Assembly: GCF_022836845.1 (NCBI RefSeq)
Contig: NZ_JAJNNZ010000003.1
Location: 390,149 to 454,148, forward strand
Direction: 5' to 3'
Length of the DNA stretch: 64,000 bases
Origin: Vibrio gelatinilyticus
GTDB taxonomy: Bacteria; Pseudomonadota; Gammaproteobacteria; Enterobacterales; Vibrionaceae
The position numbers and the translations under genes are program-made. Shown piece by piece: positions 1 through 10,900 of the stretch; positions within the stretch are counted from its first letter, which is position 1; every line of letters begins with the position of its first letter. The notes below the pieces were generated by a model. It ran no database searches. It had not been told where the DNA came from and saw only the letters and a program-made list of their open reading frames with translations.

Positions 1-321
1 GAGGGATTAAAACAGGGCCGAGTCGAAATAACCTTTACAGACAATTATCGCAATATGAAAGAAATGGTAGAGCCACACCCTCACATTATTGAGATAGCAA
101 AAACATCTATGCAAGCTTGCCATATCAAGCCACTGTTAAAACCTATTCGTGGAGGTACCGACGGCGCAAGGTTATCTTTTATGGGGCTGCCTTGCCCGAA
201 TATCTTTACCGGCGGCTATAATTTCCATGGTATTCACGAATTTATTACCGTCGAGGGGATGCAGGCGGCAGTGAATGTGATTGTAGAAATTGCTAAGCAA
301 ACAGCGATAAGATATCGTTAA
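1..321 (+). CDS. pepT: Peptidase T (tripeptidase), C-terminal part only
   Basis: The frame is open from base 1, so this is the last 106 residues of a protein whose start lies outside the window. The segment carries the M20 metallopeptidase signature [11 protein letters not shown] and the terminal motif [11 protein letters not shown], whose histidine is a zinc ligand in this family; both match the C-terminus of PepT closely. PepT is a cytoplasmic di-zinc aminotripeptidase that releases the N-terminal residue of tripeptides. The complete protein is usually near 408 residues. A hairpin terminator follows directly, so pepT appears to be the last gene of its transcript. Confidence is high for the family and good for PepT rather than another M20 peptidase. 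Confidence 0.9.
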   Translation, partial: EGLKQGRVEITFTDNYRNMKEMVEPHPHIIEIAKTSMQACHIKPLLKPIRGGTDGARLSFMGLPCPNIFTGGYNFHGIHEFITVEGMQAAVNVIVEIAKQTAIRYR

Positions 322-353
322 AGCTAACTGATTGATTATAATTATGAATCGGT

Positions 354-388
354 ACCGTCAAGAGGTGAACTTTTGGCGGTGTTTTTTT
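354..388 (+). terminator. Rho-independent terminator after pepT
   Basis: An 8-bp stem (354-361 with 373-380, one G-T wobble) closes on an 11-base loop and is followed by a run of seven T at 382-388. It lies 33 bases after the pepT stop codon and ends before the start of the MscS-type gene. Confidence 0.75.
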
Positions 389-405
389 AACATAGGTTGG
401 CAGTT

Positions 406-1269
406 ATGGAAGATACTGAAAAAGTCATCGAGTTCTTGTGGACGAACAAGTTCCTTTTTAGCTTACTCGTTATCAGCTTTATTCTGATTGTGAGGAGGCT
501 GATCCTCTCTGGCATTCGCGGAGATGTCCTGTTTCTCTCAGATCAGCAAAGAAAGTGGATGTTTTTCACCAAGAACAGTGCGTTTGGTATATTGGTCGTC
601 TGTTTGTTTCTGATATGGAAGTCAGAAATTAGTCAGTTTGCACTTTCGGTCACCGCGATTGCCGTCGCTATTGTTGTGGCTTCAAAAGAGATTATTCTTT
701 GTTTTACAGGATCGATTCAACGGGCGAGCTCAAGGTCGTTTCGCATTGGTGACTGGATCGAAGTGGGTAAGACCAGTGGAGAGGTTATTGAACACAACTT
801 AATGGCTACGGTGATCCAGGAAATCGATCTATACCATGGTCAATATCACTTCACAGGTAAAACAATCACCCTTCCCAACAGCATGTTTTTTACCTATGCA
901 GTGAAGAACCTCAATTTTATGAAGCGCTATGTCTATCATAATTTTTCAATAGTTGTACCTACATTTGAGAATCTTTACCCGTTACTGTCGGGTCTAGAAG
1001 ATCGCATTGAAGTGCACAGTGAAGACTTCATAGATGTAGCACGGCGCTACAATGGTGTCATCGAGAAACACGCGGGAGTGGACTTACCCGGATCTGAACC
1101 TCACATTCACATCTCTAGTGGCGCCACCGGAGAGCAAATCGTACATGTGATGATTTTTTGTCCAACAGAATTGGCTGTTCATTTAGAGCAGGAGATTCGA
1201 TCAGATTTTATGGCGATGTATCATGATCATTTTAACGGCCAAAAAGTGACAGAAAGTGATGCTGTATAA
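406..1269 (+). CDS. MscS-family mechanosensitive ion channel
   Basis: Predicted small mechanosensitive channel of the inner membrane, which would open under hypo-osmotic membrane tension to release solutes. The 287-residue protein has hydrophobic segments near residues 15-33, 57-78 and 80-97, followed by the MscS beta domain with FRIGDWIEVG and a typical TITLPNS(M) strand near residue 165. An in-frame TTG at 397 is an alternative start, but the ATG at 406 leaves room for a weak AGG upstream, so I prefer it. It stands alone between the pepT terminator and the RND operon. The length is close to E. coli MscS (286), though the sequence looks like a divergent relative rather than MscS itself. Substrate and gating properties cannot be read from sequence. 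Confidence 0.8.
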   Translation: MEDTEKVIEFLWTNKFLFSLLVISFILIVRRLILSGIRGDVLFLSDQQRKWMFFTKNSAFGILVVCLFLIWKSEISQFALSVTAIAVAIVVASKEIILCFTGSIQRASSRSFRIGDWIEVGKTSGEVIEHNLMATVIQEIDLYHGQYHFTGKTITLPNSMFFTYAVKNLNFMKRYVYHNFSIVVPTFENLYPLLSGLEDRIEVHSEDFIDVARRYNGVIEKHAGVDLPGSEPHIHISSGATGEQIVHVMIFCPTELAVHLEQEIRSDFMAMYHDHFNGQKVTESDAV

Positions 1270-1299
1270 AGTATGGGTAATGTTTTGAAACACTTTCAT

Positions 1300-1320
1300 T
1301 TGGAATATTGATAATTCCAA
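1300..1320. promoter_or_regulatory. 21-bp palindrome upstream of RND efflux operon (operator candidate)
   Basis: TTGGAAT (1300-1306), a 7-base spacer, then ATTCCAA (1314-1320): perfect 7-bp arms. It lies 69 bases before the adaptor start and has no T-run, so it is not a terminator. The same arms with the same spacer length recur at 14927-14947, upstream of the glycine-zipper gene. A binding site for a dimeric regulator is inferred. Confidence 0.5.
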
Positions 1321-1389
1321 GACATTCATTTAGTTATGAATTTGGTAGTCTGCGGTGGTCTGTTCCAAAAATAACTAAGTGGTGTTTTA

Positions 1390-2523
1390 ATGCCGAACAA
1401 AATGATCTTGGCCACTCTCGTGGGCGCCGTATTACTAGTTGGATGTGGAGAATCAACTAAATCCAATCAATCAGCCCCTCTTCCAGTTGTCACTACACAG
1501 AACGTTCAAAACGTTCAACATCAACAGAGTAAGTCTTATATTGGTCGTACAGAAGCCATTGAAGATACGTCGATTACCGCGCAAGTCTCTGGGTACTTAC
1601 AGTCACGTCATTTTAGCGAAGGTCAAGTCGTTGAAAAAGATCAGCTTTTGTATTCAATCGAACCTTCGTTTTATGAAGCACAGGTGGCGAGCGCAAAAGC
1701 AAACCTTTCTCAGGCACGCGCTGCGTTAAAAAAAGCACAGCTCGATTTTGCACGTGGGCAGAATCTAATTAAAAGCAACAACATATCTCAAGCCGAATTT
1801 GATGCTCTCACGTCAGCAAGACAAAGTGCCAATGCAATGGTCGATGCCGGGATAGCGCAAGTCAAAGTAGCAGAAGTTAATCTATCGTATACCAGCATTC
1901 GAGCTCCATTTCGCGGGCGCATCTCTGAAAGTAAAGTGAGCACAGGCGACTTGCTCTCTCCATCTTCTGGTGCTTTGACAACCCTAGTAAGCATGGATCC
2001 AATCTATACAGCGTTCAGCATTAGTGAACGTGAACGACTGTTGCTGGGTATGGATGAAATAGAGGGTGATGGTAAGGACAAATCTAATGGTGTGGATGTT
2101 CGGGTTATTTTGGAAGATGGTCGAATTTACGAACATCAGGGCAAGTTAGATTATCTGGGAAATCGGATCAACCTGAAAACAGGCACACTCAATATGAGAG
2201 CGATTGTTGCTAACCCACAACAGAGATTACTGCCGGGTCAGCACGTTCGTGTTGAACTCATGGAGAAACAGCCAACCAATGTCATCGTCGTACCGCGCAA
2301 AGCGGTTCAAACTGATCTTGAAGGCAATTTTGTGATGGTCGTGACCAAGGGTAATGTAGCGGAACGTCGTAACGTTGCGCTTGGTTCACAATTACCCAAT
2401 GGGATTATTATTCGTTCAGGCCTAGACGCGAATGAAGAGATCATTACTCAAGGTCTTCAACGCGTGAGAAATGGCATTCCAGTGCAAGTTGACCAAACTG
2501 CGTCAATTAAGCAAGGGGAATAA
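1390..2523 (+). CDS. RND efflux periplasmic adaptor (membrane fusion) lipoprotein
   Basis: Periplasmic adaptor of a tripartite HAE1-type efflux pump, linking the inner-membrane RND pump encoded immediately downstream to an outer-membrane TolC-type channel. The 377-residue protein opens with a lipoprotein signal ending in the lipobox LLVGC (Cys19). A biotinyl-lipoyl half-motif (SGYLQSRHFSEGQVV) follows, then a long alpha-helical hairpin near residues 95-160, the second lipoyl half (YTSIRAPFRGRISESKV) and beta-barrel domains. The next gene starts six bases after this stop, so the two are translationally close. No outer-membrane channel gene is present nearby; a shared TolC is probable. Vibrio genomes encode about a dozen such pumps (Vex/Vme), and I cannot assign this one. 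Confidence 0.92.
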   Translation: MPNKMILATLVGAVLLVGCGESTKSNQSAPLPVVTTQNVQNVQHQQSKSYIGRTEAIEDTSITAQVSGYLQSRHFSEGQVVEKDQLLYSIEPSFYEAQVASAKANLSQARAALKKAQLDFARGQNLIKSNNISQAEFDALTSARQSANAMVDAGIAQVKVAEVNLSYTSIRAPFRGRISESKVSTGDLLSPSSGALTTLVSMDPIYTAFSISERERLLLGMDEIEGDGKDKSNGVDVRVILEDGRIYEHQGKLDYLGNRINLKTGTLNMRAIVANPQQRLLPGQHVRVELMEKQPTNVIVVPRKAVQTDLEGNFVMVVTKGNVAERRNVALGSQLPNGIIIRSGLDANEEIITQGLQRVRNGIPVQVDQTASIKQGE

Positions 2524-2529
2524 TTGCTA

Positions 2530-5500
2530 ATGTTAAGTCGATTTTTTATACAAAGGCCCAAATTTGCTCTAGTCATTTCAATTATATTGACGTTGGCCGG
2601 TGCCATTTCTCTGATGGTCTTGCCTGTCGCTGAATATCCAAAGATCAGCCCTCCATCGGTGAGTGTAACTGCATTCTACACTGGTGCTAGTGCCGAAGTG
2701 GTCGAAGAAGCGGTAGCGGATCCAATAGAGACGTCGGTTAATGGTGTCGAAAACATGATTTACATGTCTTCGAAAAGCGCCAATGATGGCTCATACTCGT
2801 TGAACGTTACGTTTGATATCGGTACAGACCCTGATATGGCACAAGTGAATGTTCAAAACCGAGTGTCGCAGATAGAGTCAAAGTTACCGCAAGAAGTTCG
2901 TATGGTTGGTGTGACGGTTAAGAAGCGCTCCCCAGATTTGTTGATGGTACTCAATTTCTATTCTCCGGACGGAAAATACGATGATAAGTTCCTGATTAAC
3001 TACATTAACTTAAACGTCAAAGATCAACTGGCTCGTGTGAAAGGTATCAGTGAAGTCAGTGTTATCGGTGGTGGTGAGTACGCAATGCGCGTCTGGCTAG
3101 ACCCAGATAAAATGGCCAACCTGAAGTTAACAACCTCTGATGTCTATGCGTCTTTGGCCGAACAAAATGTTCAGGTTGCGGCAGGTCGTGTTGGGGCTGC
3201 ACCTTTCAATAATGCACAAGAAGTTCAATTTAACCTCGTCACTAAGGGGCGCCTTGAAAGTGTTGATGAATTTGAAAATGTCGTATTAAGAGCCAATCCA
3301 GACGGTTCAACAGTCTACCTTAAAGACGTTGCTCGAGTTGAATTAGGCAAAAAGTTTTATGACGGCTCAGGTCTTTTCAGAGGCCAAGACGCTTCGATTG
3401 TAGCTCTGTCATTACAATCTGATGCTAATGCCCTAGAAAGTGGGCAAGCTGTAATGGATCTGCTTGAGAAGTTGAGTGTCAATTTCCCCGAAGGAATGGC
3501 ATATGAGACAAGCTACGACACAACAACTTTCGTTTCAGAATCGATCAAAGGGGTTGTTAAAACTTTAATCGAGGCGATCCTTTTAGTCATTGCTGTGACC
3601 TATTTGTTCTTGGGTAGTGCACGAGCTACGTTGATCCCGGTAGTCGCAATTCCAGTATCTCTTATTGGTACTTTTGCGATAATGAATATCACGGGTTTTA
3701 CCATCAATACCGTCACTTTGTTTGGCCTTATTCTGGCGATTGGTATTGTTGTTGATGATGCCATCCTAGTGATTGAAAACGTTGATACCATTATGAAGCG
3801 AGACCCGAGTATTTCGCCTCGCAAAGCAACATTAATGGCAATGAAAGAAGTGACCGGGCCAATCATTACCTCGACATTGGTTCTACTAGCGGTGTTTATT
3901 CCTGTCACGTTACTACCCGGTATTACTGGAATTATGTACCGTCAATTTGCGCTGACTATTTGTATTTCAGTGGTGATCTCGTCCATTAATGCGTTAACCT
4001 TGTCACCAGCGCTTTGCTCATTGGTGCTCAAACAAGGCGGTGGAAATACAGCACGTTGGTTCCTTGCCTTCAATCGAGGGTTAGACAACCTGACGCAAAA
4101 GTACGGGAAATTGGCTGGCATTTTAGTCAAGAAAGCGCTGTTGCTAGTGACCTTTTTTATTATTGCCGTTGGCGCCGTTACCTACTTTGCAAAATCGACT
4201 TCGACAGCGTTTGTCCCGCAAGAAGACAAAGGTATTTTGCTGGTGAATGTACAGCTTCCTGATTCTGCGTCTTTGTCGAGAACAGAAGAAACATCAGCGC
4301 AATTGGTTGACCTTATCAATCGAGAACCCGGAATAGATGGTATCACTGTTGCGAACGGTTACGCATTTATGACTGGCGCTGCCGCATCAAATGGTGCGTC
4401 GCTGTTTATTAAACTTAAAGATTGGGATGCGCGAAACGGCCTTGATGGAGATCATTCGGCTAACGCCATTGCGATGCGCATTAATGGTGTTGCCGCTCAA
4501 CAGCTCCCAGGTGCTGTTGTATTCGCGATGGGGCCTCCGGCTGTGCCAGGGATGGGTTCTGCATCAGGCTTTGAGTTTGTATTAGAAGATACCTTAGGTC
4601 GCAGTAGAACCAATTTAGAGCTGGTGATGCAAGATGTTATCAAAGCCGCAAGTCAGCAGCCTGAAATCGCTTACACCTTTAGTACATTCCGAGCTAATGT
4701 CCCACACTACTATGTTGATATTGACCGTGAGAAGGCTCAACAACTTGGTATCCCATTGTCATCGATTTTCCAAACGCTACAAGGAAATTTGGGCTCTTTG
4801 TATGTCAATGACTTCTCGATGTTTGGTAAAAACTTCCGGGTAACGATGCAAGCGGACAGCCAATATCGAAGTGGAATGGAAGATCTACAGCTATTTCATG
4901 TGCGCTCTGTTTCAGGTGAAATGATCCCGCTTAGCACTCTTGTTACCTATAAGCAGGTATTCGAGCCTGATGTAGCGTGGCGTTATAACATGTATCGAAG
5001 CGCGGTGATCCAAGGTCAACCAGCACCGGGTTACTCAAGTGGTGATGCCATTGCCGCGATGGAAAGAGTCGCTGCTCAGGTATTGCCCATGGGTTACCAA
5101 TACGAGTGGACTGGTATGGCGTATCAGGAAGTTCTTGCGGGCAATCAAGCTATCTATGCATTTGCGCTGGCATTGATTTTCATCTACTTATTCATGGTTG
5201 CGCAGTATGAGAGTTGGTCCATCCCACTGGCCATCATTTTGGTTGTGCCTGTGGCTACATTGGGGTCTTTCTTAGCACTCAATTTGGCGGGGATACCTCT
5301 CAATCTATACGCTCAAATAGGTTTAGTGCTGCTGATAGCAATGGCCGCTAAGAACGCTATCTTGATCGTAGAATTTGCGAAAATTGAACGAGAAGAAAAA
5401 GAGGTGGGTATTGATGAAGCGGCGGCTGCCGGCGGTAAACTTAGATTCCGAGCGGTGAATATGACCTCTTGGTCCTTCATTCTTGGGATATTACCGCTGG

Positions 5501-5682
5501 TGTTTGCAAGTGGCGCTGGCCACGTCAGTCAAAACTCATTAGGTATTTCTCTCGTTGGTGGCCTATTGTGTGTATTACTTGCAGGTACGTTTTTGATCCC
5601 AGGGTTCTATGCTCTAATTCAGCGCAGACGAGAGAGGTTTCATGGGGGAAGTACAAAGCTTTTACCACTAGATGATGAATAA
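2530..5682 (+). CDS. RND multidrug efflux pump, inner-membrane subunit (HAE1 family)
   Basis: Proton-driven inner-membrane exporter of the AcrB/VexB class, predicted to expel drugs, bile salts or other amphiphiles with the adaptor encoded just upstream. The 1050-residue product begins [13 protein letters not shown], typical of the family, with the first membrane segment at about residues 10-28. The proton-relay residues are present: Asp409-Asp410 in [14 protein letters not shown] and Lys941 in [14 protein letters not shown]. An in-frame TTG at 2524 is possible, but the ATG at 2530 gives the canonical N-terminus. Length matches AcrB (1049). A terminator follows at 5705-5736, closing a two-gene operon. 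Substrates are unknown. Confidence 0.95.
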   Translation: MLSRFFIQRPKFALVISIILTLAGAISLMVLPVAEYPKISPPSVSVTAFYTGASAEVVEEAVADPIETSVNGVENMIYMSSKSANDGSYSLNVTFDIGTDPDMAQVNVQNRVSQIESKLPQEVRMVGVTVKKRSPDLLMVLNFYSPDGKYDDKFLINYINLNVKDQLARVKGISEVSVIGGGEYAMRVWLDPDKMANLKLTTSDVYASLAEQNVQVAAGRVGAAPFNNAQEVQFNLVTKGRLESVDEFENVVLRANPDGSTVYLKDVARVELGKKFYDGSGLFRGQDASIVALSLQSDANALESGQAVMDLLEKLSVNFPEGMAYETSYDTTTFVSESIKGVVKTLIEAILLVIAVTYLFLGSARATLIPVVAIPVSLIGTFAIMNITGFTINTVTLFGLILAIGIVVDDAILVIENVDTIMKRDPSISPRKATLMAMKEVTGPIITSTLVLLAVFIPVTLLPGITGIMYRQFALTICISVVISSINALTLSPALCSLVLKQGGGNTARWFLAFNRGLDNLTQKYGKLAGILVKKALLLVTFFIIAVGAVTYFAKSTSTAFVPQEDKGILLVNVQLPDSASLSRTEETSAQLVDLINREPGIDGITVANGYAFMTGAAASNGASLFIKLKDWDARNGLDGDHSANAIAMRINGVAAQQLPGAVVFAMGPPAVPGMGSASGFEFVLEDTLGRSRTNLELVMQDVIKAASQQPEIAYTFSTFRANVPHYYVDIDREKAQQLGIPLSSIFQTLQGNLGSLYVNDFSMFGKNFRVTMQADSQYRSGMEDLQLFHVRSVSGEMIPLSTLVTYKQVFEPDVAWRYNMYRSAVIQGQPAPGYSSGDAIAAMERVAAQVLPMGYQYEWTGMAYQEVLAGNQAIYAFALALIFIYLFMVAQYESWSIPLAIILVVPVATLGSFLALNLAGIPLNLYAQIGLVLLIAMAAKNAILIVEFAKIEREEKEVGIDEAAAAGGKLRFRAVNMTSWSFILGILPLVFASGAGHVSQNSLGISLVGGLLCVLLAGTFLIPGFYALIQRRRERFHGGSTKLLPLDDE

Positions 5683-5704
5683 CGAGTAAATGCATTGTTG
5701 CAAG

Positions 5705-5736
5705 GCCCATGTTCAGCAATGAATATGGGCTTTTTT
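5705..5736 (+). terminator. Rho-independent terminator of the RND operon
   Basis: GCCCAT (5705-5710) pairs with ATGGGC (5725-5730) across a 14-base loop, followed by six T at 5731-5736. It lies 22 bases after the pump stop codon. Confidence 0.75.
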
Positions 5737-5900
5737 AATTGTGGTGAACCGTAGACCTACTTACGACAAACCATTACATTGCAATTCTTTTTATGAATGA
5801 AGAGATTGCTGTATAAACATCAAGGTGTTGTTTTAAGATATTTTAGTTTTTCCTAAAGTTTAAAAAACTAACCCTTAAACGTCATACATGGTCACTAAAC

Positions 5901-6080
5901 CGTGCACTCGTGAACCTATTGGGTAATGCTCAACGTTATGCAAAAGAAACGGCTCTGGTAAAAACTCTGGTGGCTATGGGGTTAGGCCTTGCTATCGTAA
6001 AGCACATTATCAAGCGCCACGATGGAGATGCTAAAATCAGTGTAGCCCCATTGGAGTCGCTTGTTTCTCGTTTATCTTAG
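5901..6080 (+). pseudogene. Remnant of a two-component histidine kinase (N-box and G-box fused by internal deletion)
   Basis: A 59-codon frame without a start reads RALVNLLGNAQRYAKET, a kinase N-box, and 8 residues later GLGLAIVKHIIKRHDG, the G2 box and following helix, then runs to a stop. In intact kinases of the PhoR/RstB/CpxA type these motifs are separated by about 40-60 residues containing the G1 box (DxGxG), which is absent here. The frame therefore looks like a decayed C-terminal ATPase domain with an internal deletion. There is no response-regulator gene beside it. The remainder of 5737-5900 shows no recognisable coding sequence. Confidence 0.6.
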
Positions 6081-6093
6081 TGACGCATCGTTG

Positions 6094-6411
6094 TTAGTGG
6101 AAGTGGCTGGAACGATAGGAAACGCGGGAACCTGCGCGTCTATATTCGACTTTATTTTGCTCTTGAAGTCGTCGCATCACGATATTAAAAAGCCAGCTTT
6201 TTGGGGTGTCATTGGAAGAACCGATAGGTGCACAATATTGCTTTAGGCCGAGTTGTTTTTGAATAACAACCGATGATACCCAGCCTTCATTGGAAGTTTG
6301 TCCACTCTCGTGGACGAATGCGTAGACCTCATTAGCTACGTGTTGCAGTAGGTCGTCAATTCGCTCTTTTCTGTTGGGTGCTTTCATTTCTAGCGATCTC
6401 ATAGTTAACAC
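6094..6411 (-). CDS. Hypothetical protein (105 aa)
   Basis: I do not recognise this protein. It is hydrophilic, with no signal peptide or membrane segment. Residues 10-35 look helical (APNRKERIDDLLQHVANEVY), a middle part (SSVVIQKQLGLKQYC) is compatible with a small winged-helix or helix-turn-helix, and the C-terminus is basic. Internal starts exist at residues 4 and 9; none has a convincing ribosome-binding site. It lies on the opposite strand to its neighbours, next to a decayed kinase fragment, which suggests an accessory or eroding stretch. It could itself be a partly decayed gene. Confidence 0.4.
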   Translation of the reverse strand: MLTMRSLEMKAPNRKERIDDLLQHVANEVYAFVHESGQTSNEGWVSSVVIQKQLGLKQYCAPIGSSNDTPKSWLFNIVMRRLQEQNKVEYRRAGSRVSYRSSHFH

Positions 6412-6817
6412 TCAAACGTTTATACGTGGATCATTTGAGTGATCATTTTTACAGGCAATAACCCTGCTACGAAACCATCCATGGGTAACCAAATGAGCTA
6501 GGCTTGAACAAGTCCGAGAAAGAAGACTTAAGATGTCACTTATTGTTCAAAGCTAATAGCGGCTAACTCGATGTTATTTATATCTAACTTTGGCGAATAA
6601 TTCACAAAATGTCTATTAATTGGCGCTTAATGCTAAACGAATGGCAGTTTAAGACAAATTAAAGCGTGACGTTGCTTTGTGAGAAAAATCACCGCTAATG
6701 AAGGTAATAACGTTTGTTATATTTTGCTTGCTGAAACTAATTTGGATGTGGGTGAGCATAACGAGAGAAGTTGAGTATATAATGGTGCAACACTCTAATT
6801 AAAATAATAAAAGCACT
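6412..6817. other. Non-coding stretch upstream of sbcD
   Basis: About 400 AT-rich bases with no reading frame I can support. A TATAAT hexamer at 6778-6783 lies 34 bases before the sbcD start and could be its -10 element, but no good -35 partner is visible 16-18 bases upstream. Confidence 0.35.
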
Positions 6818-7960
6818 ATGAAGTTCATCCATACCTCAGACTGGCACCTTGGACGTCAATTTCACAACGTATCTCTTCTTGACGATCAAAAAGCGGTGCT
6901 CGAACAGATAAAAGCCTACCTTATTGAGCATCAAGCCGCTGCTCTAGTTATTGCTGGAGATATATATGATCGCTCCATTCCTCCGACGCCAGCAATTGAA
7001 GTACTAGATGCCTTTCTCAGTGATGTCATTAATAATCTAAAGACACCGGTGATTCTAATACCGGGTAATCACGATGGAGCGACACGTCTTGGTTTTGGTG
7101 CTTCTCAGCTTAACAAAAGCGGCCTGCATATTATCAGCACTTATGACGAGATGCTGAACCCCGTCGTATTGTCGTCGCCAACCATTGGTGAAGTCGCCTT
7201 TTATGGTATTCCTTATAGCGACCCTGAACAGGTTCGTCATCATTATCAAACACAGGTATCTAATCACGAAGAAGCGCATCAATTCCTGAGTGTTCAGCTA
7301 CAACGAGTTCGTGGCCAAGCCGACAAAGAAGTGTTGATAAGTCACTGTTTTATCGATGGAGCAGAGCCGTCTGAATCGGAAAGAACACTGTCGATAGGCG
7401 GTGCTGATAGAGTCAGTTTTCAACACTTTTCAGACTTTGATTACGTGGCGCTTGGCCATCTTCACCAACCGCAGTATCGAGGTAAAGAACATATACGCTA
7501 TTGCGGTTCGATCATGAAGTATTCCTTTTCAGAGCAGTACCATAATAAAGCAGTGACGCTGGTGGAGCTAGATGAAGAGGGCGTTCAATCTACTCAGCTC
7601 CCGCTAAAGGCGCCTCATGACATGCGTGTTGTTGAAGGCTATTTACAGGACATATTGGAACAAGGTAAGTCGGATGTGAATGCTCATGACTACCTTATGG
7701 TGAGATTACTTGATCAGCACGCCATACTCGATCCGATGGAAAAACTGAGAAAAGTGTACCCCAATACATTGCATTTAGAGAAGCCAGGAATGTTAGTGGA
7801 CTCGGAGAGAGGAACGTCTTCGACTCGACTGGCTCGCGATGAAGTCGATATGTTTAAAGACTTCTTTAATGAAATACAGGGCCAGCCGCTATCTGATGAG
7901 CAAACATCAATGGTACAAACGGTCATTGCGGAACTGCGTAAAGCTGAGAGGGAAGGCTAA
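6818..7960 (+). CDS. sbcD: Exonuclease subunit SbcD
   Basis: Nuclease subunit of the SbcCD (Mre11-Rad50 type) complex, which cleaves DNA hairpins and protein-blocked ends in an ATP- and Mn-dependent way and acts in recombination repair. All phosphoesterase motifs are visible in the 380-residue protein: SDWHLGR (Asp8, His10), GDIYDRS, GNHDG, SHCFIDGA and GHLHQPQ. A C-terminal capping domain of ordinary size follows. Its stop codon overlaps the sbcC start (TAATG at 7958-7962), implying coupled translation. The start ATG has only a weak purine stretch upstream. Family assignment is firm. Confidence 0.96.
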   Translation: MKFIHTSDWHLGRQFHNVSLLDDQKAVLEQIKAYLIEHQAAALVIAGDIYDRSIPPTPAIEVLDAFLSDVINNLKTPVILIPGNHDGATRLGFGASQLNKSGLHIISTYDEMLNPVVLSSPTIGEVAFYGIPYSDPEQVRHHYQTQVSNHEEAHQFLSVQLQRVRGQADKEVLISHCFIDGAEPSESERTLSIGGADRVSFQHFSDFDYVALGHLHQPQYRGKEHIRYCGSIMKYSFSEQYHNKAVTLVELDEEGVQSTQLPLKAPHDMRVVEGYLQDILEQGKSDVNAHDYLMVRLLDQHAILDPMEKLRKVYPNTLHLEKPGMLVDSERGTSSTRLARDEVDMFKDFFNEIQGQPLSDEQTSMVQTVIAELRKAEREG

Positions 7961-10900
7961 TGAAACCATTAAAGCTGACATTACAAGCCTTTGGCCCTTT
8001 TGCAACGAAAGAAGAGATCGATTTTACCCGACTGGGAGTGTCTCCTCTATTTTTGATCAATGGGGCAACAGGCTCTGGTAAGAGTTCTATTCTAGATGCC
8101 ATTTGCTATGCCCTTTATGGTGAAACAACTGGGAGTGAACGAACTGGAGACCAAATGCGGTGTGACTTTGCCCAGTCGCACCTTTTGACGAAAGTGGTTT
8201 TTGAATTTGAGCTCTCTGGCAAACAATACATGATAGAGAGAAGCCCAGATCAGGAAGTACCAAAGCAGCGAGGCGAGGGGACGACCAAACGTTCACATAG
8301 CGCAAGCCTTGTCGAAGTGTTGCATGATAGCACTCAACTGCTTGCCAACAAGCCTAAGCAAGTAGCCACCGAAATCCAAATATTAGTTGGCCTAGATGTT
8401 AAGCAATTTCGTCAAGTGATGGTGTTGCCTCAAGGGAAGTTTCGAGAGTTACTGACCGCAAGTTCTAAAGAGAGAGAATTGATCTTTGGCCAGTTATTTC
8501 AAACACATATCTATACATCGTTAGAACGTTCGTTATATGAAAAAGCCGCGTCTATTAGAAAAGCAAAAGACGAGTTCGACAATCAGATTAAAGGCGCATT
8601 GGAAGTCACGCAGCTCGACAGTGAAGAAGATCTGGCGCGCGCTGTCGAAAACATAAAGCCAGAAATAAAAGCCGCCGAAATACACAAGAAAAAGTGTGCG
8701 CAAGAGTTGGAACTGGTTCGCAGACAAGAACAGTCGGCTCAGCAGCTGAAAAAACAGTATCAAGAGCTAAAAGTGACTAATAGTTTACATCTTGAACATC
8801 AACAAAAGAAACCAGCTTTTGATGCACAGCGAAAACAATTGATATTGGCAAGAAAGGCCAATGAGATGAAGCCACTACTGTCACTACGCAACCAGTTATC
8901 GACTGAGCTCAAAGAGCTAGATGCGAGATTAGCGACAGGCACAGGTAAAATAGCAGACGCTAAAATTCAAAAGCAAAAAGCCGAAGCGGATTATCAAAAA
9001 GCGTTGACTGACAGTGGGCAACTGGAATCGTTAAATAAAGAAAAGTACGTTTTAGATGTGAGTAAGGGCAAGCTGTTAGAGCTTGATAAAGCCAAACGTC
9101 AGGTAGAGCGACAAGAGCACGAACTTGCAACAGCGCGCACGGCCATTTCTGTTTGTCAGAAAGATCTTCAATTGACGTCAGAAAAACTTCTACAAAGCCA
9201 GCAGCAATATCAGCTTCAAGAAAAGCAAACGCAAACGCTCAATGAGAAACAGTTGTTGTGCGAAAAGCTCAAAGTGAAATTGCAAGGCTTTGAGAAGTAC
9301 ACGCAACTGTCTATTGAAATGCAAAAGCTCAAAGCCAATGAAGCTCAACTTCAACCAAGACTCAAGCAAGAAAATGCTGTGGTTGAAACGCAGCAGCGAA
9401 GCGTTACAGAGCTGGAATTCTTATGGCATTCTGGGCAGGCGGCGATGCTCGCAAAAAATTTAGAGAAAGACACGGCTTGTCCAGTCTGTGGTGGCACCAA
9501 GCACCCGGCTCCTGCGGTGTTTGACGGCCAAGAAGTTACTAATGAGCAGTTGAAAGTAGCAAAAGAAGAACTTGCCCAGTGCATACAACTTCGTGATAAA
9601 ACCCAAAAAGATCTCTCTGAGCTGACTCTCCATTTAGACAATTTTCGGACCCGAGCAGACGATCTATTATCACAGCTTGAATTGTCTCAGGCGCCCGACT
9701 CAGAAGATATCTTGCAATCTCGCAATACGGTTTTGCAGTTGGAGCAGGAAATCAAAGAGATTCTGGCTATCGATCTAGGCTGGTTTAAATCTATGGTCGA
9801 TCAATTATCAGCCAAAGAAGTAGTGCAAAAACAAAATCTTGATGGCTTAACGCAGCAACAGGTTAAAATCGAAAACACGCTGGCCCAACTTAGCGCAACC
9901 GCTTCGCAAATTGAAAAAGACAATCAAACAGGCTTTACCACTGTTTCTGAGGTCGAGCAAAGAATTGAGATGATTGTTCAGAAAACCGTATCGATTGAAC
10001 GTCATTTGGAACAGAATCAACAGGCTAAAACACAAGCTCTGGAGTCTTTGGCCAAATTACTCGCCCATTTCGAAACACTGCAACAGCAACGTAACGAGCA
10101 ATGCGACAAAGTAAACCAGCAAGAGGAGTTGTGGCTAGCGCGCTTGGCTGCCAGTGAATTTGATGATGAAAATCAGATGATCATGTGTTTTTGTGACGAT
10201 CAAGAAATCGATCGTATCGAGCACCACATTCAATCCTTTGATGCAGAAAAAATCCAGCTGGAAGAGAAACTGAAGTGGTTGCAAGAATCACTCAGTGACA
10301 AACCAGAACCCGATTTAGATAGTATTAATGATAAAGTTACGGTCGCTAATCAGGTGTATCAAAGCGCAAGTGAAGCATTATCAGCAAAGCAATCTCACTT
10401 TGATAATTTAAACAAAGTTGCGACACGAATTGCTCAGCTTCATAGTAAAAACCGCGAATTGGATGAGCAATATCGCGTTGTAGGTACTCTCAGTGACGTT
10501 GCAAATGGTAAAACTGGCAGCAAAATCAGTTTGCATCGATTTGTGTTGGGAGTGCTGCTTGATGATGTCCTTATTCAAGCATCACACCGACTGCGATTGA
10601 TGAGTAAGGGGCGTTACGATTTGCGCCGAAAAGAAGTGAGAAGTAAAGGAAATGCCAGCTCTGGTTTGGATCTGATTGTCGAGGATGCCTATTCTGGTAA
10701 GTGGCGTGATGTCGCCACACTCTCTGGTGGTGAATCCTTTATGGCTGCTTTGGCTTTAGCGCTAGGTCTATCAGATGTGGTGCAATCCTATAGCGGTGGA
10801 ATTCACTTAGATACCCTATTTATCGACGAAGGATTTGGCAGTTTAGACCCTGAATCACTTGATTTGGCGATTCAAACCCTTATTGAGTTGCAACAAAGCG

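Noticed and set aside
2530..5682. Reverse-strand and out-of-frame ORFs inside the RND pump and other long genes
   Set aside because: They are shadows of strongly coding sequence, without ribosome-binding sites or domains.
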